Assembly: GCA_964502175.1 (NCBI GenBank)
Contig: CAZCVE010000030.1
Location: forward strand, 1 to 64,000
DNA length: 64,000 bases
Direction of reading: 5' to 3'
Origin: JAFLCL01 sp964502175
Lineage (GTDB): Bacteria; Myxococcota_A; Polyangia; Polyangiales; Sandaracinaceae
Below are positions 41,481 to 50,568 of this stretch, piece by piece. Under the pieces are notes generated by a model, which worked only from the letters and a program-made list of their open reading frames with translations, had not been told where the DNA came from and ran no database searches. The position numbers and the translations under genes are program-made. Numbering within the stretch: position 1 is the first letter of the stretch; every line of letters starts with the position of its first letter.

Positions 41481-41928
41481 CTACTAGCGGTCATCAGCTG
41501 GCGCGCTGCACAAGACTGACACCGGCGTCTCGAAGCGTTGGGGGAGGCCCCGGGTCCGGCAGCCAGTCTCGTCGACTCGGGCCGACTCGAACCGTCCAAG
41601 ATTCTGGATGAGGTGGCCTCGTTCACCTCTGCGCAACCGCCATCGCCCATCTCGAACCACCCGGCGCACGTCCCGGCGGGCCGCGCTTCCATCGTCGACC
41701 GCCCCGAGATCCTGCGCAGGTGGACGCGCGCCATCTCCGATCACCCCGCGACCCCCTGAAGCCGTCGCCGTCCATCTCCGACCACGCCCGAACCCCTGGA
41801 AAATCGACCCCGTCCATCTCCGACCACCCCCTCGACGATTTTTCGTCGAAAGGACGCAACCCGGATCTCGAGCTCCCGATAACTGGGCACGACGAGGAAG
41901 AACCCACGTCGACACAGGGAGATCCGTG
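41481..41928. repeat. gene-poor interval with five copies of a 41-42-bp repeat
   Basis: Short frames on both strands here show no recognisable protein. Copies of a sequence around CCATCTCCGAYCACSCC begin at 41647, 41689, 41731, 41772 and 41813, spaced 42, 42, 41 and 41 bases. The spacing is that of a decayed minisatellite, and the period matches the array near 60 kb. Sequences between the cores are only partly alike. Confidence 0.7.
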
Positions 41929-42774
41929 ATGCCTGCTGATGATCCCAAGCTCCCGAACGATTCGATCCAAACCCCCCTCCTCCTGCGCGCCGCGCTCGAC
42001 GAGCTCCGGGCGAGCCTGCTCGCCATGCCCGAGGAGGACGTCCAGCGCGTCATTCCCCTCGACGCGAAGGAAGCCGCCGGGATCGCGGAGGCGGCGAGCT
42101 CGAAGGTCGCGGCCTACCGCGACCAGCTCCTCGCGCAGTTCCCTGCGGGCGGCGTGTGGCTCGACGAGCTCCCGCTCATCGCGCGCGCCACGCGGCAGGC
42201 CGACATCGAGCTCGCGGCGACCGCCAAGTCGAACGACCTCGGACCGCTCCACGACGAAGTGAGGAAGGCCTACCAGGGCCTCCTCACCGATGCGGAGGGC
42301 CTCGTGAACCACGGCCACCTCGACGGCGCGCTGCTCGAGAACGCGCGCGACATCCAGGGCTACCAAGCCCTCCTCCAGAGCACCTTCGTCCTCGTCCAGG
42401 TGCTCCGCACGCACTGGACGAGCCTCGCGGGCAAGACGCTCATGACCGTCGAGCACCTCGACCGCGCGGAGCTCGCCGCGCAGCGCATGGTCGTCGCGCT
42501 CGGGGATCGTGATCACGGCGTGTCCCGTGCGCCTGCCGCCGAGCTGCGCCTGCGCGCGCTCAACCGGCTCGTCTTCGTCTACGACGAGGTGCGTCGCATG
42601 GTGATGTTCCTGCGCTTCCGACAGGAAGACTGGGACGAGACCGTGCCGTCCTTGTTCGCGCGCCGTGGTCGTCGTCGCAGCACGGGTGGCGTCGAGGACG
42701 TCGTCACCGAGGACACGGGCGTTCCGCCGGTCGGGCCTGGTCCGAACAACGGGGGTCCGGCGTTCACCAGCTGA
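41929..42774 (+). CDS. hypothetical helical protein
   Basis: A 281-residue protein from ATG 41929, with AGGGAG upstream. Mostly long helices (LLLRAALDELRASLLAMPEEDVQRV, DKAEAAG-type, LRALNRLVFVYDEVRRMVMFLRFRQ). A Pro/Gly-rich tail ends GPNNGGPAFTS. It resembles large lineage-specific families of helical proteins in myxobacteria; I cannot name one. The HerA-type ATPase gene follows on the same strand after 133 bases. Confidence 0.75.
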   Translation: MPADDPKLPNDSIQTPLLLRAALDELRASLLAMPEEDVQRVIPLDAKEAAGIAEAASSKVAAYRDQLLAQFPAGGVWLDELPLIARATRQADIELAATAKSNDLGPLHDEVRKAYQGLLTDAEGLVNHGHLDGALLENARDIQGYQALLQSTFVLVQVLRTHWTSLAGKTLMTVEHLDRAELAAQRMVVALGDRDHGVSRAPAAELRLRALNRLVFVYDEVRRMVMFLRFRQEDWDETVPSLFARRGRRRSTGGVEDVVTEDTGVPPVGPGPNNGGPAFTS

Positions 42775-42854
42775 GCGTGGGCGCGGTGCACGAGCGGCCG
42801 TCGCTGCTCCTGCATCGCGCGCCCGCGTGGCGCTGCCTCGCTGACCCTCCCCGA

Positions 42855-42873
42855 CCCCTCCCCCTGGGAGGGG
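42855..42873. terminator. GC-rich hairpin after the helical protein gene
   Basis: CCCCTCCC and GGGAGGGG form an 8-bp stem with a CCT loop 80 bases past the stop. No T-tract. A perfect palindrome CTCTCGCGAGAG sits at 42891-42902, six bases before the next ATG, and might be an operator. Confidence 0.45.
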
Positions 42874-42907
42874 CTTCCACGATTCTCAGACTCTCGCGAG
42901 AGACACC

Positions 42908-44323
42908 ATGACTCCCACGTTGAACCTCGGTGCTCGTTATTCGCTCGATGCGCGCACCAACCTCGGTGACTACGGCCTTCCTGCGCACGATCTGCTCACA
43001 CATGGCGTGATCGTCGGCATGACGGGCAGTGGCAAGACTGGCCTGCTCACGGTGCTCGTCGAAGAGGCCTTGAGGGCGCAGGTGCCTTGTCTCCTCATCG
43101 ACGTCAAAGGCGATCTCGCCAACCTCGCGCGGGCTTTTCCCACCTTCGAGGCCGAGGCCATGGCGCCCTGGGTCGAGGCCGATGCGGGTGACGACGATGG
43201 CGTGGCTGATCCGCCGGTCGTCGAGAAGGCGGTGGAGGCGCGACGTGCAGGTCTGTCGACGTGGAACATCGACGCGACCGCGCTCGCTGCCTACGCGAAC
43301 GGTGTGCATGTCCGCGTCATCACCCCGGGCTCGGACGCGGGCGAGCCGCTGCATCTGCTGTCTGCGCTCGAGCAGCGGAGCCCTCGGTGGGACGAGTCGC
43401 CGGACGAAGCGCGCGCGGCGCTGTCGACGGCCGTGTCCCTGGTGCTGCGGCTCACGGGGCGCGACGCGGATCCTGGGCGAAGCCGGGAGCATGCGCTCTT
43501 GTCGGTGCTCGCCGAGCGGCGCCTGGGCAAGGGCGGAACAGCGACGCTCGGAGAGCTCCTGGCCGATCTGAGCGAGCCGCCGATCACGCAGATCGGTCAC
43601 CTCGAGCTCGACGCGTTCGTGTCGCCGAAGCTCCGCGCGGATCTCGCGGCGGACCTCAACACGCTCGCGGCATCGCCCTCGTTCAGCGCGTGGCGTCGCG
43701 GGCAGTCGATCGACGTCGCGTCGTGGATGACCCAGGTCGACGGCAAGACGCCTGCGACGATCGTGAGCGTCGCGCACCTGGACGATGCCGAGCGGCAGCT
43801 CGTGCTCGGCGTGATCCTCGAGGAGGTGCTCAGCTGGGTGCGCACCCTGCCCGGCAGCTCGCGGCTGAAAGCGCTCGTCGCGTTCGACGAAGTGTTCGGC
43901 TTCGTGCCGCCGCACCCCGCGAGCCCACCGACCAAGCGTCCGATCGTGGCGCTGATGAAGCAGGCACGTGCGTTCGGCGTGGGCTGCGTGCTCGCGACGC
44001 AGAACCCGATGGACCTCGACTACCGCGCGCTGAGCAACGCGGGCACGTGGATGCTCGGGCGCCTGCAGACCGACGCCGATCGCGCGCGGGTCGTCGACGG
44101 CCTGGGCGAGGACAAGAAGAAGAGCGCGCTCGCGAACCTGCTCAAGCGCCTCGCGCCGCGGTGGTTCGTCGTGCGCGAGGCCAAGGACAGCAAGCTCACG
44201 CTGCTCAACCCGCGCTGGGCGATGAGCTACCTCCGCGGCCCGATGACGGGGCGCGAGCTGAAGCGACTGCGCGACGGGTCGAGGGATGCGGTTTCCAACC
44301 CGCGCGGCGCCGCGGACACCTGA
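42908..44323 (+). CDS. HerA/DUF853-like P-loop ATPase
   Basis: A 471-residue ATPase. Walker A is VGMTGSGKTGLL near residue 37, Walker B is LVAFDEVFGFVPP, and QNPMDLDYRALSNAGTWMLGRL with a following TDADRARV segment fits the HerA/VirB4-type FtsK-fold ATPases annotated as DUF853. The C-terminus has PRWFVVREAKDSKLTLL. HerA relatives translocate DNA, usually with a nuclease partner; none is adjacent. Role could be DNA processing or mobilisation; uncertain. Confidence 0.85.
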   Translation: MTPTLNLGARYSLDARTNLGDYGLPAHDLLTHGVIVGMTGSGKTGLLTVLVEEALRAQVPCLLIDVKGDLANLARAFPTFEAEAMAPWVEADAGDDDGVADPPVVEKAVEARRAGLSTWNIDATALAAYANGVHVRVITPGSDAGEPLHLLSALEQRSPRWDESPDEARAALSTAVSLVLRLTGRDADPGRSREHALLSVLAERRLGKGGTATLGELLADLSEPPITQIGHLELDAFVSPKLRADLAADLNTLAASPSFSAWRRGQSIDVASWMTQVDGKTPATIVSVAHLDDAERQLVLGVILEEVLSWVRTLPGSSRLKALVAFDEVFGFVPPHPASPPTKRPIVALMKQARAFGVGCVLATQNPMDLDYRALSNAGTWMLGRLQTDADRARVVDGLGEDKKKSALANLLKRLAPRWFVVREAKDSKLTLLNPRWAMSYLRGPMTGRELKRLRDGSRDAVSNPRGAADT

Positions 44324-44325
44324 GA

Positions 44326-44715
44326 TCAGGCGGGGATGCGCTCGACGTCGTACGCGGCGAGGAGTGGGTCGGCGGTCAGGAGCGGGACGCGCTCGAGGCG
44401 CGACTGCGCGACGAGGATGCGATCGAACGGGTCGCGGTGGTGGAGCGGCAGCTGCGCGGACTCGATCGCGTGGAGCTGCGTGATCGGCAGCGGCGTGACG
44501 CGCGTGAGCACGCTGCGCGTCGCGACGTACTCCTCGACGGGGCACGGCAACGTGAGCTTGCCGATCGCGACCTTGATCGCGATCTCCCACGGCGTCGCCG
44601 CCGAGAGCAGCAGCTCGGTGTCGGCGTCGACGAGCAGCTTCGTGGCTCGCTTCGAGAGCTTCTTCGGATCGCTCCGCATCCAGATCCACACCTGCGTGTC
44701 GAGGAGGAGCTTCAC
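44326..44715 (-). CDS. vapC: PIN-domain toxin, VapC type
   Basis: A 129-residue PIN nuclease. LLLDTQVWIWM provides the first acidic residue, SAATPWEIAIK the Glu and HRDPFDRILVAQ the third Asp, with LLTADPLL near the end. Such toxins cut RNA. Its ATG overlaps the stop of the antitoxin gene as ATGA. Convergent with the HerA-type gene. Confidence 0.9.
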   Translation of the reverse strand: MKLLLDTQVWIWMRSDPKKLSKRATKLLVDADTELLLSAATPWEIAIKVAIGKLTLPCPVEEYVATRSVLTRVTPLPITQLHAIESAQLPLHHRDPFDRILVAQSRLERVPLLTADPLLAAYDVERIPA

Positions 44716-45026
44716 CGCTCGCTCTTCTTCGCCGGGCGCGCACGAGCCTTCCCCTTCCGCGCCGCGCCACGCTTCGTCGTCGCTTCGGGTGTGCTTCCCC
44801 AGAAGTCCGCGATCACGTCAGACGGGAGTGCGGCGTCGAAGTCGTCGGCGAGTCGCACACGCCCCTCGTCGCCACCGAGCACGCGAGGCCCCGAGTCCGC
44901 CGCCAGGGGAACGAGGCGCGCGATCGGGGTGCCCGCGTCGGCGATGACGATCTGCTCGCCCGCGCGGACGCGCCGCAGCAAGCGCGAGAGGTGCGTCTTG
45001 GCCTCGTAGACGTTGACGACGGTCAT
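44712..45026 (-). CDS. Phd/YefM-type antitoxin with basic tail
   Basis: A 104-residue antitoxin. MTVVNVYEAKTHLSRLLRRVRAGEQIVIADAG and PIARLVPL are the Phd/YefM DNA-binding fold. The middle FDAALPSDVIADFWG probably wraps the PIN toxin. A strongly basic tail (KRGAARKGKARARPAKK) is unusual and may add DNA affinity. First gene of the pair; autoregulation is likely by family. Confidence 0.88.
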   Translation of the reverse strand: MTVVNVYEAKTHLSRLLRRVRAGEQIVIADAGTPIARLVPLAADSGPRVLGGDEGRVRLADDFDAALPSDVIADFWGSTPEATTKRGAARKGKARARPAKKSER

Positions 45027-45094
45027 CCAGCGAGTCTGCGGTTGACCAATGTCTTGGTCAATGCAGCCCGACGGACCTCGGCGATCCTCGGACG

Positions 45095-45452
45095 GTGTCG
45101 TCGGAGCGCAGCGCCGTGCCCAAAGTGGTGCCCAACGTGACTGAGGCGGTCTCTCGCTTCGCGGCGCTCGTGCGCGCCGAGCTCGAGGACGGAGTGCGCG
45201 AGGTCATCCTGTTCGGGTCTCACGCGCGCAGCGAGGCTGAAGGAGACCGTCGCCGAAGACCTCGCGTCCGCGCACGACGAGCTTGAAGCCGCTGCGGCGC
45301 TGATCGCCATCGGCAAGGCGCGCATCGCGCTCGGCCGCGCGTACTTCGCGGTGTTCCATGCGATGCGTGCGCGCCTCTACGCCGCCGGCTTCGAGCCCAA
45401 GTCGCACGCGCGCATCGAATCGGACGTTCCGGCCGAGCTGCGACGTCGCTGA
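45095..45452 (+). pseudogene. remnant of an MNT-HEPN toxin-antitoxin pair
   Basis: The first frame gives FAALVRAELEDGVREVILFGSHARSEAEGD, the start of a minimal nucleotidyltransferase, cut off just after the GSxAR motif. In another frame, directly adjacent, AEDLASAHDELEAAAALIA, GKARIALGRAYFAVFHAMRARLYA is a HEPN domain, which ends early at a TGA at 45450. MNT and HEPN genes are normally side by side, so an internal deletion joined the halves. Neither part looks functional. Confidence 0.7.
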
Positions 45453-45497
45453 GCTCGGCCGCTCGGTGGCGGGAGAGCGTCGTGCGATGCTCGGGGC

Positions 45498-47366
45498 TTG
45501 TCCGCGATCGAGGGTCCCACCGTCAGGCTCGTCAGCGTCTCGCGCGCGCAGCTCGCGGACTGGTTCGCGATCGCGTGCGACGCGAAGATCGTCGTCGCGC
45601 GCGGCGGCACGGTGGCGCTGGCGAGCAAGCTCGCGGCGGAGCTGCTCGAGCGCGACGACCTCGAGGGGCTCGCGGTCGGCGAGCTCATCCCGCCGGGCGC
45701 GCGGGCCTGGCATGCGGCGAAGGTCGAGGCGTACTTTCGCTCGCTCGTGCCGCAGCCGATGGGGCGCGTGGGCTTGGTGATCGGCGTGACGGGCTCGGGC
45801 CGGCGCGTGCCGCTCGATCTCTCGATCGCGCCCATCTCGCTCGACGGCGACCACGCGGCGCTCGTGACGCTCCGCGACGTCTCGCGCGAGCGCGCGATGA
45901 CGGCGGCGCTCGCGGACTCGCACGCACGCCTCCGCGCGATCGTCGAGGCCATCCCGGACACCATCGTGTGCGCCGACCGTGAGGGCAACGTCGAGCTCGT
46001 GAACCACCTCGCGCCCAGCCTCACCGACTCGGACGTGATGGGGCGCGGCTGGGAGAGCTCGCTCGCGCCCGAGGATCGTCCGCGCGCCCGAGAAGCGGTC
46101 GCGCGCGCCGTCTCGGGCACCGACACCGTGACGCTGGAGATGAAGACGGTGCGGCCGGATGCCACGTGGGACGTGCAGATGCGGCGCGTCGTGCGCGACG
46201 GAGAGGTGACCGGTCTCGTCGTCGTGTCGCGCGACGTCACGCTGCAGAAGCGCGAGGAGGCGCAGCGCGCGGCGGCGCGGCAGCTGGCGTCGCTCGGCAT
46301 GATCTCGGCGGCGCTCGCGCACGAGATCAACAACCCGCTCGCGGCGGTCACGTGGAACGTCGAGTCCGCGCTCGCGACGCTCTCGGCCGACGAGGCGAAG
46401 CCCGCCGCGCGCGACGCGCTCACGGAGGCGCACGCGGCGCTCACCGCGATGCGCGACATCGTGCGCGACCTCCGGATCTTCGGGCGCGAGGAGCGCAACG
46501 CCGTGCAGCGCGTCGACGTGCTCGCCGTGTTCGACGCGACGCTGCGCCTCGCGCGCAACGAGCTGCGTCACCACGCGCGTGTCGTGCTCGATCTGCAGCC
46601 GGTGCCGCGCGTCCGCGCGTCCGAGGCGTACCTCGGCCAGATCTTCCTCAACCTCCTCATCAACGCGGCGCACGCGATCCCGCAGGGCGAGAGCGACCGC
46701 AACCGCATCGTCGTCCGCACGAGGACCGAGCCTGACGGTCGGGCGCGGATCGACATCGAGGACTCGGGCGTGGGCATGACCGCCGACGTGCGCGAGCGCC
46801 TGTTCACGCCGTTCTTCACGACGAAGCCGCTCGGCGCCGGCTCGGGCCTCGGCCTCTCGATCTGCCAGCGCATGGTGGTCGAGATCGACGGCGAGATCCG
46901 CGTCGAGACCTCGCCCGGCGTGGGCTCGACGTTCACCGTCCTCCTGCCCGCGGCGAGCAGCGAGCCAGGCATGGCCGCGAGCGTCGCGACGCCTGCGCGC
47001 ACGCGACGAACCGTGCTCTTCGTGGACGACGACGAGGGCGTGGTGCGCGCGCTCCAGCGGGCCTTACGCGACCACCACGACCTCGCAGGCGCCACGAGCG
47101 CGAAGGAGGCGATCGCCTCCATCGAGGCGCGCGAGCCCGACGTGATCGTGTGCGACGTGATGATGCCCGACGCGCTCGGCACCGAGCTCATCCACCGGAT
47201 CCTCGAGCGGTGGCCGAGCCTCGCGTCGCGCGTGATCTTCCTGACGGGCGGCGCGTGGGGAGCCGGCGCCCGCGAGATCATGTCGGGACGCCTCGGCCGT
47301 GTGCTGCAGAAGCCCATCGCGATCGCCGATCTGCTGCGCGCGATCGACTCGATCGAGATCGGCTGA
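45498..47366 (+). CDS. hybrid sensor histidine kinase with PAS domains and receiver
   Basis: A 622-residue cytoplasmic protein starting TTG at 45498. Order: PAS-like region (residues 25-135), PAS (LRAIVEAIPDTIVCADREG onward), HisKA with ALAHEINNPLA as phospho-acceptor His, HATPase (NAAHAIPQGE, DSGVGMT, GSGLGLSIC), and a C-terminal receiver with FVDDDEGVVRALQ, the Asp in VIVCDVMMPDALG and the Lys in VLQKPIAI. No transmembrane segment. It probably senses an internal signal. No cognate regulator is adjacent. Confidence 0.92.
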   Translation: MSAIEGPTVRLVSVSRAQLADWFAIACDAKIVVARGGTVALASKLAAELLERDDLEGLAVGELIPPGARAWHAAKVEAYFRSLVPQPMGRVGLVIGVTGSGRRVPLDLSIAPISLDGDHAALVTLRDVSRERAMTAALADSHARLRAIVEAIPDTIVCADREGNVELVNHLAPSLTDSDVMGRGWESSLAPEDRPRAREAVARAVSGTDTVTLEMKTVRPDATWDVQMRRVVRDGEVTGLVVVSRDVTLQKREEAQRAAARQLASLGMISAALAHEINNPLAAVTWNVESALATLSADEAKPAARDALTEAHAALTAMRDIVRDLRIFGREERNAVQRVDVLAVFDATLRLARNELRHHARVVLDLQPVPRVRASEAYLGQIFLNLLINAAHAIPQGESDRNRIVVRTRTEPDGRARIDIEDSGVGMTADVRERLFTPFFTTKPLGAGSGLGLSICQRMVVEIDGEIRVETSPGVGSTFTVLLPAASSEPGMAASVATPARTRRTVLFVDDDEGVVRALQRALRDHHDLAGATSAKEAIASIEAREPDVIVCDVMMPDALGTELIHRILERWPSLASRVIFLTGGAWGAGAREIMSGRLGRVLQKPIAIADLLRAIDSIEIG

Positions 47367-47387
47367 CAGATCTCGCTCCGTCGTCGC

Positions 47388-47498
47388 TCAGCGCAGTCGC
47401 TCCCGCCAATAGCCCGGGTCACGCTTCGAGTGCGCGAAGGCGACGATGACGGACGCACCCCCGATCCGCGCGAGGAGGGGTCGAACGCGAGCGTCATG
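47388..47498 (-). pseudogene. C-terminal remnant of a RelE/ParE-type toxin
   Basis: On the minus strand, in a frame overlapping the antitoxin stop, the sequence reads HDARVRPLLARIGG and then ASVIVAFAHSKRDPGYWRERLR before TGA. The last part is the conserved end of ParE-type toxins (AHxRRxPGYWxxR). The first two thirds are missing, and the frame upstream is not toxin-like. This leaves the antitoxin gene at 47494 without a complete partner. Confidence 0.6.
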
Positions 47499-47718
47499 AC
47501 CCGGCGAGCTCGGCCCGAAGGCGCGCGTGCACGTCCTCCCACGCGACGAGCTCCGTCTCGCCTCGCTCGATGGCGCTGATGCGACGCTCGACCTCCACCT
47601 GCCACTCGGGCGAGAGAGCGACGGGCTGCAGGCTCTCGCTGAGGGCTTCGATCAGTGCCTCTCGCTCGTCCGCGGGGAGAGCGAGCGCTTCGTCGAGGAG
47701 CTTTCGTGCTGCGCCCAT
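47494..47718 (-). CDS. addiction-module antitoxin (PF09720 type), orphaned
   Basis: A 74-residue antitoxin: LLDEALALPADEREALIEALSES and EWQVEVERRISAIERGE, the usual two helices and hinge, ending in VHARLRAEL. Members counter RelE/ParE-type toxins encoded just downstream. Here only the end of such a toxin remains. It may still act as an antitoxin for related toxins. Confidence 0.85.
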   Translation of the reverse strand: MGAARKLLDEALALPADEREALIEALSESLQPVALSPEWQVEVERRISAIERGETELVAWEDVHARLRAELAGS

Positions 47719-47822
47719 GCGGTCAGCCTACGTGAGAGAAGGACGGGACGCGACACGCACAACGCTCTACGGACGGCCGGGCCCTCGCTTCACGGGTGCC
47801 GCGCGCGGCGCACGCGGCGCGG

Positions 47823-50465
47823 TCACTTCCTCGCTTCGATCGTCGCGAGCTTGTCGCGGAGCTCGCGGACTTCCTTCTGGAGCTTCTCGAGGTCGTCCTT
47901 GAAGGCCGTCGACTCGCGGCCCTTGGCGAGGCGCTCGCGCAGATCGCGCTGCGCTTCCTTCGCGATGCGCTTCACGCGGCCGTCGAGGTCGCGATCGATC
48001 AGGCGCTGGAGCGGGCCGCCGGCCGCAGGATCGCGCAGCGACGCGAGCGCGCGAGCGCCCGAGCTGCGTACGCCCGGATCGAACGTCTCGAGCGCGCGCA
48101 CGATGGCCTCGCGCACGTCGACGAGGCGCGGCTCGTCGGTGGTGATCGTGCGTGCCTTGCCGAGACCGATCATCGCGGAGCGACGCACCATCGGGCCGTG
48201 CTCGGCGCCGAGCGCGCGCGTGAGCACGTCGAGGGCGCGCGCGTCGCGCAGGCTCGCGAGGCCGTCGACGGCGCCCTGTCGCACGCTCTCGCCCCAGCTC
48301 ACAGCGTCGTCCTCGAAGCAGCGCGAGAGCACGTCGAACGCGCGCGGATCACGCGTCTTGCCGAGGCTGCGGCGCAGCTCACCCTCGACGAGGTAGGAGC
48401 GATCGCCCGCCGTGATCCATGCGAGGAGCGCGTCGGCCGCGCGGCTCTCGCCCTCGAAGCGGCCGAGCGCCTGCGCGATCGATCGGCGCACGCGCGCGTC
48501 GGTCTCGGCGAGCGCTCCGGTGTCGTTGGGTGTCGCTGCGCTCAGCAGCGCCTGGAGCGCGTCGGCCGTGCGCTGCTCACCGAGCGCGGTCGCGGCCTCT
48601 GCGCGTACGCCCCAGAACGCGTCGCGCGCGAGCGCCGTGGCGAGAGCCTTCTGCGCCTTGGGCTCGTTGCGACGCGCGAGCGCGCGCGCTGCGCGCCATC
48701 GAGGCTGGGCCCTTGGGGCCGACGCGAGTTGCTCGGTGAGCAGCGCCGTCGAGAGGCGGTTGTCGAAGGTGCCGAGCACGTGCGAGGCCGGATCGACGAG
48801 CACCATCTTCGGAGCCTTCGCGCACTTGATCGCGAAGGTCTCGCGCGGGCGCGTGACCTCGAGCGTGATCTCGTCCGAGGACTCTTCGGTGACGACGCGC
48901 AGGGGGAGGCTGAGCGTGAACACGCCCGTTCCGTCGCGCTGCGCCTGGGTCTGCGCGACCGTGAGCTTGAGCAGACCGTCCGCGTGCTCGCTCGTGATCT
49001 CGAGCGAGGGATGGCCCGCGCGCGCGATCCACTGATCGAAGAAGGCCTCGAGCGAGCGGCCGGTCGCGTCTTCGAGGGCGCGGTGGAGATCGCGGGTCTC
49101 GGCGCTCTTGCCGCGCATGGTCGCGAGGTAGTGCTGGAGGCCGCGGAAGAACGCGTCGTCGCCGAGGTGACGGCGCAGCGTGTGGAGGACGAGGCCGCCC
49201 TTTTGGTAGAGGTGGCGATCGAAGATGTCGATCGGCTTGCTCCACACGTTGGTGACGATCGGTCGGCGATACCGGTCGCGATCTTCGTCGAGGTAGACGT
49301 CTTGGTCGTGCTCGAGGCCGAGGAGGTACTCGTCTTCGCCGTCGGCGTGCTCGCGCCAGAGGTGCTCGCAGTACGTCGCGAAGCCCTCGTTGAGCCAGGC
49401 GTGGCTCCAGTCGCGGCACGTGACGAGATCGCCGAACCACTGGTGCGCGAGCTCGTGCGCGACGAGCGAGGCCATGTCCACGTCGATCGCCGCGCGCTCG
49501 TCGAGCAGCGCGCGATCGTAGAGCGTCGTCGCGCTCGTGTTCTCCATGCCGCCGAAGATGAAGTCGTGGACGACGACCTGCGCGTACTTGTCCCACGGGA
49601 ACTTCGTGCCGAGGCGCTGCTCGAAGAGCGCGATCATCTTCGGCGTGTCGCCGAGCGAGCGCGCGATGTCGCCCGCGCGACCGACGGGCACGTAGTAGTC
49701 GACCGAGAGCTCGCCGTGCTCGTCGTGCTTCTCGTCGAAGCGACCGCACGCGAGCGTGATCAAGTACGGCGCGTGCGGCGTGGACTGTCGCCAGTGGAAG
49801 CGCTCGTGCTCGCCGTCGGGCCCCTGCCCTTCGCGGCTGTGCGACTCGAGGGTGCCGTTCGAGAGCGCGAACCAGCCGCGAGGCACGCGCGCGATGATCT
49901 CGGACTGCATGCGCTCGCCCGGATGATCAGCGAGCGGCAGCCAGCAGCGGTTGTCTTCGTCTTGTCCCTGCGACCACACCTCGGTGGGGGCCGCGCTCGG
50001 ATCGGGGCGTGTCATCGGCGGCGTCGCCGTGACGAAGTAGAGGCCGCGGCGCGGCGTCACGCGGTAGCGCACGCGAACCGTGATCTCGCGCGCCTCGAGG
50101 GACACGGAGATCGCGAGAACGCGGCCGTCGTAGCGGTGTCGCGCCGGCTGCCCGTCGAGGAAGACCTCGTGGAGCTCGAAGTCGATCGCGTCGAGGAGCA
50201 CCTCGGTGGCCGTGCCGTCGATGCGGCGCACGCGCAGCGTCGCGTCACCGTCGACGGAGCGGCTGGCGAGATCGAGCGTGACCTCGGCCCGGAGCGACTC
50301 GACCGCGAACGGACGCGGACGCGACCAGCGGGGCGCGTCGCCCGGCATCTGGAAGCCGCGCGCGCCGTCTGCGCTCGCGTGTGAGCCCCCCGCCTCGCTG
50401 TTCTCGCGATCGGCGCGCTCGAGCTGCTCGAAGAGGGAGAGGTGTCGACAGCAATGGTGGGACAT
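47823..50465 (-). CDS. M1-family aminopeptidase with C-terminal HEAT-like repeats
   Basis: A zinc metallopeptidase of about 880 residues from ATG 50465. GGMENTSA is the substrate-recognition motif, HELAHQWFGD the zinc site, and the third ligand Glu lies in AWLNEGFATY. The N-terminal domain is a beta-saddle; the C-terminal part from about residue 590 has HEAT-like repeats (AVDGLASLRDARALDVLTRAL, RRSAMIGLGKARTI) and ends in a coiled coil (LEKLQKEVRELRDKL). No signal peptide, so likely cytoplasmic. It removes N-terminal residues from peptides. An ATG at 50570 is open but overlaps the next promoter. Confidence 0.93.
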   Translation of the reverse strand: MSHHCCRHLSLFEQLERADRENSEAGGSHASADGARGFQMPGDAPRWSRPRPFAVESLRAEVTLDLASRSVDGDATLRVRRIDGTATEVLLDAIDFELHEVFLDGQPARHRYDGRVLAISVSLEAREITVRVRYRVTPRRGLYFVTATPPMTRPDPSAAPTEVWSQGQDEDNRCWLPLADHPGERMQSEIIARVPRGWFALSNGTLESHSREGQGPDGEHERFHWRQSTPHAPYLITLACGRFDEKHDEHGELSVDYYVPVGRAGDIARSLGDTPKMIALFEQRLGTKFPWDKYAQVVVHDFIFGGMENTSATTLYDRALLDERAAIDVDMASLVAHELAHQWFGDLVTCRDWSHAWLNEGFATYCEHLWREHADGEDEYLLGLEHDQDVYLDEDRDRYRRPIVTNVWSKPIDIFDRHLYQKGGLVLHTLRRHLGDDAFFRGLQHYLATMRGKSAETRDLHRALEDATGRSLEAFFDQWIARAGHPSLEITSEHADGLLKLTVAQTQAQRDGTGVFTLSLPLRVVTEESSDEITLEVTRPRETFAIKCAKAPKMVLVDPASHVLGTFDNRLSTALLTEQLASAPRAQPRWRAARALARRNEPKAQKALATALARDAFWGVRAEAATALGEQRTADALQALLSAATPNDTGALAETDARVRRSIAQALGRFEGESRAADALLAWITAGDRSYLVEGELRRSLGKTRDPRAFDVLSRCFEDDAVSWGESVRQGAVDGLASLRDARALDVLTRALGAEHGPMVRRSAMIGLGKARTITTDEPRLVDVREAIVRALETFDPGVRSSGARALASLRDPAAGGPLQRLIDRDLDGRVKRIAKEAQRDLRERLAKGRESTAFKDDLEKLQKEVRELRDKLATIEARK

Positions 50466-50568
50466 CGAGGGGGCGCGCAGTAGAGCACGTCGGAACGCGA
50501 CCGGAACATCCCGAACGGGGGGGCGTCGCGCCGCAGACCGGAGCCGCGATACGCTCGTCTCATCGCTC

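Noticed and set aside
41484..42053. Minus-strand gene across the 42-bp repeat region
   Set aside because: Its residues mirror the repeat, and it overlaps the better supported plus-strand gene at 41929.
45023..45325. Minus-strand gene opposite the MNT-HEPN remnant
   Set aside because: No domain; the plus strand carries recognisable MNT and HEPN sequence.
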